From contig CAMVTS010000027.1 of the NCBI GenBank assembly GCA_947170465.1, positions 1 to 32,029 on the forward strand: DNA of 32,029 nucleotides. Reading direction: 5' to 3'. This DNA is from an uncultured Clostridia bacterium. GTDB taxonomy: Bacteria > Bacillota > Clostridia > Oscillospirales > Acutalibacteraceae. The position numbers were made by a program, and so were the translations under genes. Shown piece by piece: positions 1 through 7,370 of the stretch (position 1 is its first letter; each line of letters starts with the position of its first letter). The notes below the pieces were generated by a model, which did not search any database, had not been told where the DNA came from, and worked only from the letters and a program-made list of their open reading frames with translations.

Positions 1-728
1 GAAACAAGGACGGCGAAGGCAAGTTCATCGCGGTTCCGTGGCCCGGTTCCCTTCCCGGCGGCGACGAGCCCTACAATCCTCCCAGTGGCGACGGCGGCAG
101 CTTCAAGTTCACCAACAACCAGGGCTGGGGCACTGTCTACGTTTACGCTTATGGCGCTGACGGTGACCTTACCTCCACATGGCCGGGCGACGTCTGCACC
201 GATTCTTCCACAAACGACCTCGGCGAGACCGTATTCAATGTAAACGTTCCCGCCGGTGCGCAGGGCGTTGTTCTGAGCAACGGCAACGGCGCACAGACCA
301 CCGATATCACCGACTTCTCCGCAGAAGGCTACTACACCGACGGTTCCAAGGACGGCGAAGGCAAGTTCATCGCGATTCCCTGGCCCGGTTCCCTTCCCGG
401 CGGCGACGAGCCCTACAATCCTCCCAGTGGCAACGCTTCCACCTTCCTGTTCACCAACAACGCAGGTTGGGGTTCATGCTTTGTCTACGCTTTCAATGAA
501 AACGGCGACGTAGGCGCGGCTTGGCCCGGCAATACCATGGCTGAAAAGACCACGAACGACTACGGCGAGGAGCAGTTCATTATCCATGTTCCCGCAGGCG
601 CGACCGGTATCGTTCTGAACAACGGCAGCAACGACCAGACTGTGGACATCACCAACTTCAGCGTACAGGGTTACTACACCCAGAAAGACAGAGATGGCAG
701 CGGTCATCTGAACGTTTATTCCTGGTAA
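1..728 (+). CDS. Secreted starch-binding protein, C-terminal part (tandem CBM26-like modules); 5' end outside window
   Basis: The reading frame is open from the window edge (first full codon at 3) to TAA at 726-728, so only the C-terminal 241 residues are seen. They hold two full and one partial copy of a module of about 114 residues. Each full copy starts FTNN.GWG, continues VYAY or VYAF and then .WPG, has a middle VPAGA.G(I/V)VL(N/S)N, and ends DITDFS..GYYT. The GWG and WPG aromatic pattern is what CBM26-type starch-binding modules use to stack on alpha-glucan; this assignment is from family memory. Copies are joined by a linker of the type PGSLPGGDEPYNPPSG. The protein ends in VYSW without an anchor or membrane segment, so it is probably secreted, possibly an amylase or a non-catalytic starch adherence protein; the catalytic part, if any, lies upstream. 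The DNA of the linker is almost identical between copies (9-89 and 351-431). Confidence 0.72.
   Translation, partial: NKDGEGKFIAVPWPGSLPGGDEPYNPPSGDGGSFKFTNNQGWGTVYVYAYGADGDLTSTWPGDVCTDSSTNDLGETVFNVNVPAGAQGVVLSNGNGAQTTDITDFSAEGYYTDGSKDGEGKFIAIPWPGSLPGGDEPYNPPSGNASTFLFTNNAGWGSCFVYAFNENGDVGAAWPGNTMAEKTTNDYGEEQFIIHVPAGATGIVLNNGSNDQTVDITNFSVQGYYTQKDRDGSGHLNVYSW
9..431 (+). repeat. Direct repeat, 342-bp period, linker between starch-binding modules
   Basis: Positions 9-89 and 351-431 are identical apart from two substitutions (in the Val/Ile codon and in the following Pro codon). The spacing of 342 bp equals 114 codons, so this is an in-frame duplication of one module plus linker. The third module copy (from about 439) is more diverged. 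Near-identical linkers with diverged modules suggest a recent duplication or recombination between copies. Confidence 0.8.
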
Positions 729-759
729 TGAAACCGAAAACAGCTGAATAAGCATCACG

Positions 760-797
760 GCGGCATCTATCCAAGCGGTAGATGCCGCTTTTTTTTT
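760..797 (+). terminator. Rho-independent terminator after the starch-binding gene
   Basis: A perfect 10-bp stem (760-769 with 779-788, GCGGCATCTA) with a 9-nt loop is followed by nine T residues (789-797). It sits 32 nt after the stop codon. Confidence 0.93.
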
Positions 798-829
798 GCA
801 TAAAATTTAAATTTTTCTCCAAAAAACAC

Positions 830-858
830 TTTACTTTAGTAAATTGGTAATATATAAT
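830..858 (+). promoter_or_regulatory. Sigma-A-type promoter of the amino-acid ABC operon, with overlapping palindrome
   Basis: The -35 TTTACT (830-835) and -10 TATAAT (853-858) are 17 bp apart. The -35 lies inside a 14-bp palindrome TTTACT-TT-AGTAAA (830-843), which could be an operator for a repressor, or chance in AT-rich DNA. The first gene starts 55 nt after the -10. Confidence 0.7.
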
Positions 859-912
859 AATGAGGTATGATTCTGAGAGAGTCAGAACAATAATCATTTG
901 GAGGAAAACATC

Positions 913-1779
913 ATGAAAAAAATTCTTGCATTATTAATGGCCGGCGCCATGACAGCGGCTGCGTTCAGCGGCTGCGGCGGCAGCAGTTCCAGCAACCAGA
1001 CTTCCGACACCAAGGCTGAAAGCTCCCAGACCTCTGCGGCGTCCGGTTCGTCCGACACCGACTGGTCCTATATCGCTGACAAGGGTACCATGACCATCGG
1101 CATCACTTATTTTGAGCCGATGAACTACATGGACAACGGCAAGCTCACCGGCTTTGAGACCGACTTTGCGACAGCTGTCTGCGAGGAGCTCGGCGTTCAG
1201 CCGAACTTCCAGGAGATTGAGTGGGAGTCCAAGGAGCTTAAGCTCAATGCCAAGACCATCGACTGCATCTGGAACGGTCTGACCATTACCGACGAGAGAA
1301 AGGCAAACATGGATATTTCTGTTCCTTACATGGAGAACAAGCAGGTCATGGTTGTCAAGGCGGATAACGTCAGCAAATTCAGCACTCCCGAGGGCATGAA
1401 GGGCGCTTCTGTTGTTGCAGAGGCAGGTTCCGCAGGCGAAGAGGTTGCCAAGGGAGAGGATTATTTCAAGGAAGCCAAGTACCTGTCCGTTGATTCTCAG
1501 GCAAAGGCGCTTCTGGAGGTAAAATCCGGCACCGCTGATGTGGCGGTGATTGACTATGTTATGTCTATCGGCACCCTGCGCGCAGGCTCCGACTACGCTG
1601 ACCTCAAGGTCGTTGAGGCACAGAGCTTCGCTCCTGAGCAGTACGGTATCGCGTTCCGCAAGAACAGCAGCGAGACGCTCACCAAGGTCAACGCGGCAAT
1701 CGAAAAGCTCGCCAAGGACGGCAAGCTCGCGGAAATTGCTGACAAGTACAACCTCAAAGAGCAAATTATCGTAAAATAA
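913..1779 (+). CDS. Amino-acid ABC transporter substrate-binding lipoprotein (SBP family 3)
   Basis: The 288-residue product is an extracellular solute-binding protein that captures a polar amino acid and delivers it to the permease encoded next. The N-terminus MKKILALLMAGAMTAAAFSGC is a lipoprotein signal with lipobox FSGC, so the mature protein is lipid-anchored at Cys21. A Gly/Ser/Asn/Gln-rich linker follows, then the family 3 fold beginning near GTMTIGITYFEPMNYMDNGKL, with the typical GFETDFATAV motif, the segment WNGLTIT.ER (usual substrate-binding region) and VAVIDY near the second lobe. I chose ATG 913 because GGAGG at 900-904 is 8 nt upstream; an upstream in-frame TTG at 898 overlaps that site. 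The exact substrate (glutamine, cystine, arginine or other) cannot be read from the sequence. Confidence 0.93.
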   Translation: MKKILALLMAGAMTAAAFSGCGGSSSSNQTSDTKAESSQTSAASGSSDTDWSYIADKGTMTIGITYFEPMNYMDNGKLTGFETDFATAVCEELGVQPNFQEIEWESKELKLNAKTIDCIWNGLTITDERKANMDISVPYMENKQVMVVKADNVSKFSTPEGMKGASVVAEAGSAGEEVAKGEDYFKEAKYLSVDSQAKALLEVKSGTADVAVIDYVMSIGTLRAGSDYADLKVVEAQSFAPEQYGIAFRKNSSETLTKVNAAIEKLAKDGKLAEIADKYNLKEQIIVK

Positions 1780-1789
1780 GTAACAGGCA

Positions 1790-2434
1790 ATGGATCAATT
1801 TTGGAACGTAACCTCTGAACTTCTGAAGGGCTTCGGGCAGAACTGCACAATTTTCGGATTGACGCTGCTGATGGCAATTCCGCTGGGACTGATTATCTCC
1901 TTCGGTTCCATGTCCGGCATCAAACCGCTCAAGGCAGTTGTCAGAACCTTTGTGTGGATTATCCGCGGCACACCGCTGATGCTGCAGCTGTTTGTCGTAT
2001 TCTATATTCCTTCTCTGGTGTGGGGAATTTCCTTTGACCGCATGACGGCGGCGATAATCGCGTTTGTCATCAACTACGCGGCTTACTTCTCCGAGATTTT
2101 CCGCGGCGGTATTGAGTCGATTCCCAAGGGACAGTACGAAGCCGGTCAGGTGCTCGGCATGAAGAAATCACAGATTTTCTTCAAGGTCGTGCTCATGCAG
2201 GTTGTCAAGCGTATCACCGCGCCGATGAGCAACGAGATTATCACGCTTGTCAAGGACACCTCGCTGGCGCGCGTCATCATGGTACCCGAAATGCTCAAGG
2301 CTGCCGAGCGCTTCACCATGCAGGGGCTCATCTGGCCGTTATTTTATACCGGCGTGTTCTTCCTGCTGTTCAACGGCTTGCTCTCCCTGCTTTTCTCGTA
2401 CATCGAGAAGAAGTTCAACTACTACAAGGGTTAA
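1790..2434 (+). CDS. Amino-acid ABC transporter permease (HisM/GlnP family)
   Basis: This 214-residue integral membrane protein forms the transport channel with the binding lipoprotein upstream and the ATPase downstream. It has about five hydrophobic segments, starting with a helix around residues 20-40 (ILGLTLL-like, then IPLGLIISF). The EAA loop that contacts the ATPase is seen as GQYEAGQVLGMKKSQIFFKV, and the motif IRGTPLMLQLFVVFY is characteristic of the polar amino-acid permease subfamily. It begins 10 nt after the binding-protein stop, with a weak ribosome binding site (ACAGG), and ends 12 nt before the ATPase, so the three genes are one transcription unit. Length is normal for the family. 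Confidence 0.93.
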   Translation: MDQFWNVTSELLKGFGQNCTIFGLTLLMAIPLGLIISFGSMSGIKPLKAVVRTFVWIIRGTPLMLQLFVVFYIPSLVWGISFDRMTAAIIAFVINYAAYFSEIFRGGIESIPKGQYEAGQVLGMKKSQIFFKVVLMQVVKRITAPMSNEIITLVKDTSLARVIMVPEMLKAAERFTMQGLIWPLFYTGVFFLLFNGLLSLLFSYIEKKFNYYKG

Positions 2435-2446
2435 GGGGGTACGCGT

Positions 2447-3256
2447 ATGTCAATGCTGCAGGTAGAAAACATTCAGAAGAGCTTCGGCAAAAACGAAGTT
2501 CTCAAAAATATCAGTTTTTCGCTGGACAAGGGCGAGGTGCTGGCGATTATCGGTTCCTCCGGTTCCGGCAAAACGACCTTGCTGCGCTGCATCAACTTTC
2601 TGGAAACGCCGCAGCAGGGAAAAATCACCGTCAACGGTAACACGTTGTTTGACGCGGAGACCTTTGACAAGGTCAGCGAACGTGAGCTGCGCAGGAGAAG
2701 GCTGCATTTCGGACTGGTTTTCCAGAACTTCAATCTGTTTCCACAGTACAAGGTGATGGAAAACATCACCCTTGCGCCGTCACTGATGGCAAAGGAGCAA
2801 ATCCGCGAAAACGGTGAGTATATGGGCGCGAAAACCATGCGTCAGGCGCAGCAGGCAATCCGTGACGAAGCAGATCAGCTTTTGCGCAAGGTAGGTCTCT
2901 ATGAAAAGCGCGAGTCCTATCCCTGCGACCTCAGCGGCGGTCAGCAGCAGCGCGTGGCAATTGCCAGAGCGCTGGCGCTCAATCCGGATATTCTCTGTTT
3001 TGACGAGCCGACCTCGGCGCTCGATCCGGAGCTGACCGGCGAAGTGCTGAACGTTATCAAGGGGCTCAAAAGCGCCAACAGCACCATGATTGTCGTCACG
3101 CATGAAATCGGCTTTGCCCATGACGTCGCCGATCGGATTATCTTCATGGACGGCGGTTTGATTGAGGAGGAGGGCACGCCGCAGCAGGTGATTGACAATC
3201 CTCAGAGCGCCAGAACCAGAGAGTTTCTCGCACGATTTAATCAGTTTGGCGATTAA
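2447..3256 (+). CDS. Amino-acid ABC transporter ATP-binding protein (GlnQ family)
   Basis: The 269-residue cytoplasmic ATPase powers the importer. Walker A is GSSGSGKTT (residues 36-44), the Q-loop is LVFQNFNLFP, the signature is LSGGQQQRVAIARAL, Walker B is ILCFDEPTSALDPE, and the switch histidine is in VVTHEIGF. It is longer than the usual 240-250 residues because of an extra charged segment in the helical domain, around EQIRENGEYMGAKTMRQAQ, just before DEADQLLRKVGL. ATG 2447 is preceded by AAGGGGG (2433-2439); the alternative ATG at 2453 would be too far from it to be preferred. A terminator follows directly, closing the operon. Confidence 0.94.
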   Translation: MSMLQVENIQKSFGKNEVLKNISFSLDKGEVLAIIGSSGSGKTTLLRCINFLETPQQGKITVNGNTLFDAETFDKVSERELRRRRLHFGLVFQNFNLFPQYKVMENITLAPSLMAKEQIRENGEYMGAKTMRQAQQAIRDEADQLLRKVGLYEKRESYPCDLSGGQQQRVAIARALALNPDILCFDEPTSALDPELTGEVLNVIKGLKSANSTMIVVTHEIGFAHDVADRIIFMDGGLIEEEGTPQQVIDNPQSARTREFLARFNQFGD

Positions 3257-3279
3257 TACTTAGTATAATAGCATAATTG

Positions 3280-3312
3280 GCAGGGTTTGGCGTGTCCAAG
3301 CCCTGCTTTTTT
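3280..3312 (+). terminator. Rho-independent terminator of the amino-acid ABC operon
   Basis: An 11-bp stem (3280-3290 with 3296-3306; one G-U pair) with a 5-nt loop CGTGT is followed by six T residues. Confidence 0.93.
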
Positions 3313-3324
3313 GTTTGTCACCTA

Positions 3325-3353
3325 TTGAAATCGCCTTCGGAAAATGTTATAAT
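3325..3353 (+). promoter_or_regulatory. Sigma-A-type promoter of the thyX operon
   Basis: TTGAAA (3325-3330) and TATAAT (3348-3353) with an optimal 17-bp spacer lie between the preceding terminator and thyX, leaving a leader of about 48 nt. No other strong promoter was seen before alaS, so this may drive the whole run to 11255. Confidence 0.85.
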
Positions 3354-3407
3354 ACAAACGATTATGTGATAAAATGAAGATAACTGTATCGTTAAGGGGG
3401 ATTTTGT

Positions 3408-4211
3408 ATGGCGGTTAAAGTAACCTTGCTCAATTATACGCCCAATCCGGAGCAGACAGTCGCTATGGCGGCAAAGCTCTGCTATTCGCCGTCGGGTATC
3501 GAGGATATCCGCGACGGACTGACCGAGGAAAAGACCGCGGCGTTTATCGACATGCTGTCCGATTTAGGACACGCCAGCCCAACGGAGCATGTGTCCTTTA
3601 CCTTTGGTATCGAGGGCATTTCACGCGCCTGTTCCCATCAGCTGGTTCGCCACCGCATTGCCTCCTACAGCCAGCAGTCCCAGCGCTATGTTGACGGCAC
3701 CAAGTTTGATTTCGTCACGCCGCCGGAGATTGCCGGAAACGAAAAGGCGCTTGCCGCCTATAACAAGGTGATTGAACAGCAGAGCGAAGCCTACCGTGAA
3801 ATCCGTGACGCGCTGGTTGCCGGCTATATCCGGGAGTACCTCGGCGAGCCGTCAGCGCTGACCGACGAGGAAATCATCGGCACCTTCCGTACCGACAACA
3901 AAAAGCAGTTCAACGCCTTTGTCAAGAAAGCCAACGAGGACGCGCGGTTCATTCTGCCGAACGCCTCGACCACCAAAATCGTCTGTACCTTCAATGCCAG
4001 AAGCCTGCACAATTTCTTTGCTCACCGCTGTTGCAACCGCGCCCAGTGGGAAATCCGCGAGGTAGCCGAGCAAATGCTGCTCAAGTGCATGGAGGTCGCG
4101 CCGCATTTGTTTAAAAACTGCGGACCTTCCTGTCTGTTCGGACCCTGTCCGGAGGGCGCCATGTGCTGCGGCAAAACGAAGGAAGTCCGCGAAAAATACG
4201 GAAGAAAGTAA
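3408..4211 (+). CDS. thyX: Flavin-dependent thymidylate synthase ThyX
   Basis: ThyX methylates dUMP to dTMP using methylene-tetrahydrofolate as carbon donor and FADH2 (from NADPH) as reductant, leaving tetrahydrofolate rather than dihydrofolate. The signature RHRxxSxxxxSxR is complete as RHRIASYSQQSQRY at residues 81-94. The region FNARSLHNFFAHRCCNRAQWEIREVA is the typical C-terminal FAD/substrate-binding stretch. At 267 residues it is within the family's range. ATG 3408 follows AAGGGGG (3394-3400) at good spacing. The C-terminus is unusually Cys-rich (CGPSC, CPEGAMCCG), which could bind metal; this is seen in sequence but its function is unknown to me. The gene is 3 nt from the dTMP kinase gene, giving two consecutive steps to dTTP. 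Confidence 0.97.
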   Translation: MAVKVTLLNYTPNPEQTVAMAAKLCYSPSGIEDIRDGLTEEKTAAFIDMLSDLGHASPTEHVSFTFGIEGISRACSHQLVRHRIASYSQQSQRYVDGTKFDFVTPPEIAGNEKALAAYNKVIEQQSEAYREIRDALVAGYIREYLGEPSALTDEEIIGTFRTDNKKQFNAFVKKANEDARFILPNASTTKIVCTFNARSLHNFFAHRCCNRAQWEIREVAEQMLLKCMEVAPHLFKNCGPSCLFGPCPEGAMCCGKTKEVREKYGRK

Positions 4212-4214
4212 ACT

Positions 4215-4877
4215 ATGGGAAAGATAATTGTGATTGAAGGGCTCGACGGCAGCGGCAAGGCAACCCAGACCGCCAGGCTCTATGAAAAGCTCACCGCGCA
4301 GGGCAAAAGGGTGCGCAAGCTGGAATTCCCCGACTATGACAGTCCGGCTTCCGCGCCGGTAAAGATGTACCTCGGCGGCGAATTCGGCAGCAAGCCGGAG
4401 GACGTCAACGCCTACGCAGCCTCGGCGTTTTACGCCGTTGACCGCGTCGCCGGCTACCTGAAAAGCTGGAAACAGGACTATCAGGACGACGTGATTTTCC
4501 TCTGCGACCGCTACGCTACCTCGAACATTATCTACCAGATGTCAAAGGTGCCGCTGCAGGAACGCGACGCGTTTATTGCGTGGCAGGAGAATTTTGAATA
4601 TGACCGCCTGGGACTCCCCAGACCGGACGCGGTGCTCTATCTTGACGTAGCGCCGGAAGTTTCGCAAAAGCTGATGGAAAAACGCTATGGCGGCGACAAC
4701 TCAAAGAAAGATTTGCACGAGAGCAATCTGCGTTTCCTTCTCAGCTGCCGTGAAAGCGCGCTCTACGCTGCTGAAAAAAGAGGCTGGCTGCGCGTTGACT
4801 GCTGCGAGAACGGGGAAATGAAAACAATCGACCGGATTGCTGCTGAAATAGAAGAAAAACTACAGGATTATCTGTAA
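4215..4877 (+). CDS. tmk: Thymidylate kinase-like protein (dTMP kinase), divergent P-loop
   Basis: This 220-residue P-loop kinase probably phosphorylates dTMP to dTDP, the step after ThyX. The P-loop reads GLDGSGKATQ (residues 9-18): the residue after the Walker lysine, normally Ser/Thr and a magnesium ligand, is Ala16, followed by Thr17. The DRY-type motif is present as FLCDRYATSN, and the substrate-side segment is EFPDYDSPASAPVKMYL. VNAYAASAFYAVDR replaces the more usual RLLLFAADRA region. I recall clostridial proteins annotated as thymidylate kinase with the same GSGKAT variant, so this looks like a real subfamily rather than a broken gene. It starts 3 nt after thyX. An alternative is a kinase for a related deoxynucleotide. 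Confidence 0.85.
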   Translation: MGKIIVIEGLDGSGKATQTARLYEKLTAQGKRVRKLEFPDYDSPASAPVKMYLGGEFGSKPEDVNAYAASAFYAVDRVAGYLKSWKQDYQDDVIFLCDRYATSNIIYQMSKVPLQERDAFIAWQENFEYDRLGLPRPDAVLYLDVAPEVSQKLMEKRYGGDNSKKDLHESNLRFLLSCRESALYAAEKRGWLRVDCCENGEMKTIDRIAAEIEEKLQDYL

Positions 4878-4895
4878 TAACGGAAGGAGATTACT

Positions 4896-5435
4896 ATGTT
4901 CTATGTATTTCTTGCAGAGGGCTTTGAGGAAACCGAAGCACTCGCGACACTGGACGTCATGCGCAGAGCCAAGCTCGACGTCAAAACCGTCGGCGTGACC
5001 GGCGAATATGTCACCAGCTCTCACGGCATCACTGTGAAGGCGGATATCTTGAAAAACGACCTGACGACAGAACACCTCGAGGGCGTGGTACTGCCCGGCG
5101 GCATGCCGGGCACCATCAACCTCGGAAAGGACGACAAGGTGCTGGAGTACGTCAAATACAGCTATGAAAACGGCAAAATCACCGCCGCTATCTGCGCCGC
5201 GCCGTCCATTCTCGGTCACCTCGGTATTCTCTGCGGCAGGGACGCCACCTGCTTCCCGGGCTTTGAAAAGGAGCTCAAGGGCGCGAACTACACCGGCAAG
5301 CACGCCGTCACCGACGGCAATGTCGTGACCGGCAAGGGCGCAGGCTGCGCGATTGAATTCGGTCACGCGATTGTGGCGCTGGCAAAATCAAAGGAAGCCG
5401 CCGACAAGGTGATTGAGGATATGCAATGTCTTTAA
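4896..5435 (+). CDS. DJ-1/PfpI family protein (YajL/ThiJ-like)
   Basis: The 179-residue protein belongs to the DJ-1 superfamily, whose members are proposed oxidative-stress proteins, chaperones or glyoxalase/deglycase-like enzymes. The nucleophile elbow AAICAAPS carries the conserved Cys100; the supporting glutamate is Glu14 in GFEETEA, aligned with DJ-1 Glu18; and VVLPGGMPG is the expected glycine-rich strand turn. LDVMRRA matches the DJ-1 consensus closely. AAGGAG lies 8 nt before ATG 4896. The 3' end overlaps the next gene by 10 nt, so it is co-translated with 5-formyl-THF cyclo-ligase. Older annotations of this family as thiamine biosynthesis ThiJ are not supported here. Confidence 0.92.
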   Translation: MFYVFLAEGFEETEALATLDVMRRAKLDVKTVGVTGEYVTSSHGITVKADILKNDLTTEHLEGVVLPGGMPGTINLGKDDKVLEYVKYSYENGKITAAICAAPSILGHLGILCGRDATCFPGFEKELKGANYTGKHAVTDGNVVTGKGAGCAIEFGHAIVALAKSKEAADKVIEDMQCL

Positions 5436-6007
5436 TCAACGTGCGGCAGCGCAAGCGTGAGCTGCGCGCCCACTATAAAAAGCTCCGTGCCGAGTGCGAA
5501 CCGGCGCTGAAAAAGAAGCTGGACGAACAGCTCTGCGAACGCTTTTGCGCACTGGAGGAATTTGCGGCGTGTGACACGCTGTTCGCCTTCATTTCTACCG
5601 GCATCGAGTGCGACACCGAGCCGATAATCCGCGAGGCGCTCGCAAGGGGCAAGCGCGTAGCGGTGCCGAAGTGCCGGGCTGACGAGAATGAAATGGATTT
5701 TTATTTCATACATTCCTATGGGGACTTAGCGCCGGGCAAATACGGCATCATGGAGCCGGACCCCGCAAAATGCGAAACAGCGGCGGATCGGACGGCAGGA
5801 CTTTGCCTGGTGCCGGGTCTGTGTTTTGACTATGACCGCTACCGTCTTGGCTTTGGCAAGGGCTATTATGACCGGTTTATCAGCAGCTTTGGCGGCGTGA
5901 CAGCCGGCATCTGCTATTCGCGCTGTATAATCAGCGAGCTGCCAAGGGGTAATTACGACCGGGCGGTGGACATTCTGGTGACAGAACGCTTTATCAACCG
6001 TGCTTAA
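5426..6007 (+). CDS. 5-formyltetrahydrofolate cyclo-ligase (MTHFS)
   Basis: The enzyme uses ATP to convert 5-formyl-THF to 5,10-methenyl-THF, returning a storage or inhibitory folate to the one-carbon pool. The 193-residue product has the N-terminal basic helix (RQRKRELRAHYKKLR), the family motif LVPGLCFDYDRYRLGFGKGYYDRFI (split here as LVPGLCFDYDRYRLGFG then KGYYDRFI) and the central IREALARGKRVAVPKC. ATG 5426 overlaps the DJ-1 stop by 10 nt and has GAGGA at 5415-5419. Its presence in the thyX operon fits folate use by ThyX. The usual E. coli name is ygfA/fau. Confidence 0.93.
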   Translation: MSLINVRQRKRELRAHYKKLRAECEPALKKKLDEQLCERFCALEEFAACDTLFAFISTGIECDTEPIIREALARGKRVAVPKCRADENEMDFYFIHSYGDLAPGKYGIMEPDPAKCETAADRTAGLCLVPGLCFDYDRYRLGFGKGYYDRFISSFGGVTAGICYSRCIISELPRGNYDRAVDILVTERFINRA

Positions 6008-6047
6008 ATGACACAACCGCCACAGGCGGAGATAGGGAAATGTGCTT

Positions 6048-7370
6048 ATGAGTAATGACAATCAATTCAGCGAATTAGAGGAGCAGCGCCGCAAAAAGGC
6101 GGACAGCTTCCACTTGGATATCCGCGACGATTACGACGAAGCCGGCGACAGCTCGTCGGGTGAGCCGGAGGAAATCAGCTCCTACAGCGGCGAGGACGTC
6201 AAGGTGCAGATTGCCCGCGAGTCCAAGCGCTCGCTCAAGAAAAAACGCAAGGCGGAAAAGCGTGAGCTGAAGGCGCGCAACCGCCGCAACCGCCGGATTT
6301 TCCGCATAGCGTGGCTGTTTTCGGTGGGTATCATCGGCGCTGCGGTGGCGATGTTCATCATCACCGGCATGAACGACCTGCTGGCGATTAACCGCACTGA
6401 CAATTCCGCGGTGACGGTCAATATTCCCAAGAACCCGAATATCGACACCGTCACGCAGGCGCTTGCCAAGAGCGGCGTTATCAGCGAGCCGAGCTATTTC
6501 AAGATGTACGCCACTCTGACGAAGTCCGACACCTTCTCACAGGGCAGCTATGAAATGACGAAAAACATGGACTATCAGGCGATCATCTCCAATCTTCAGG
6601 GAAATTCGGCGCGTACCGACACCGTTGAGGTGACGATTATCGAGGGTATGTCTGTCCTCGAAATCGCGGACAAGCTCGAAGCGGAAAATGCGCTCGGCAA
6701 CAAGGACGAGTTTCTCAACCTCTGCAAATCGGACAAGTTTGATTCCGACTTTGAGTTCCTCAAAAATATCAAGAACGGCAGCGACCGCTATTATAAGCTG
6801 GAAGGCTACCTCTATCCGGATAAATACGAATTCTACGTCAACGACGACCCCAGCAGCATTATCTATAAGCTGCTCAACAACTACGAGGCAAAGCTCTATC
6901 AGAAGCAGGACTTTGGCTATGACAAGCTCTATTCCGTCAACAAGATGCTTGAGGTTTCCAACACCTCCTACAGCCTTGACGAGATTATGACCATCGCCTC
7001 CATCATTCAGGCGGAGGCGGCGAACAAGGAGGATATGTACTACGTTTCCTCCATTCTGCACAACCGTCTGAGCTCCGATTCCTCCGAGGGCGTGGAAAAC
7101 CTGGGTCTGGATTCCACCAAGTTCTATCCCTACCGCAGCGAGGACAAGCTGCCGGCGGACATCAAGAAGAATTACAAGAGCCGTTACGATACCTACGACA
7201 GCAAGGGACTGCCTCCCGGACCCATCTGCAACCCCGGCATGGAAGCGATTAAGGCGGCGCTCAAGCCCTACGAAACCAGCTACTACTTCTTCTGCCACGA
7301 CAGCGCCGGCAATCCTTACTATGCCTCCACGATTGAAGAGCACGAGGCAAACCTGGAGTATATCAAATGA
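6048..7370 (+). CDS. mltG: Endolytic peptidoglycan transglycosylase MltG (YceG-like)
   Basis: MltG cuts nascent glycan strands at the outer face of the membrane and is thought to set glycan length. The 440-residue product has a long acidic then Lys/Arg-rich cytoplasmic N-terminus, one membrane helix around residues 86-110 (AWLFSVGIIGAAVAMFIIT), and the YceG domain. The catalytic glutamate is Glu323 in IASIIQAEAA, aligned with E. coli Glu218; the conserved GLPPGPICNPGMEAIKAALKP stretch (21 residues, GLPP to KP) is present. I prefer ATG 6048, about 8 nt after AGGGAA, over the in-frame GTG 6042. The stop overlaps the next gene's ATG by 4 nt. The mltG - U32 - alaS order resembles the Bacillus alaS-yrrL-yrrN-yrrO neighbourhood, shuffled. 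Confidence 0.94.
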   Translation: MSNDNQFSELEEQRRKKADSFHLDIRDDYDEAGDSSSGEPEEISSYSGEDVKVQIARESKRSLKKKRKAEKRELKARNRRNRRIFRIAWLFSVGIIGAAVAMFIITGMNDLLAINRTDNSAVTVNIPKNPNIDTVTQALAKSGVISEPSYFKMYATLTKSDTFSQGSYEMTKNMDYQAIISNLQGNSARTDTVEVTIIEGMSVLEIADKLEAENALGNKDEFLNLCKSDKFDSDFEFLKNIKNGSDRYYKLEGYLYPDKYEFYVNDDPSSIIYKLLNNYEAKLYQKQDFGYDKLYSVNKMLEVSNTSYSLDEIMTIASIIQAEAANKEDMYYVSSILHNRLSSDSSEGVENLGLDSTKFYPYRSEDKLPADIKKNYKSRYDTYDSKGLPPGPICNPGMEAIKAALKPYETSYYFFCHDSAGNPYYASTIEEHEANLEYIK

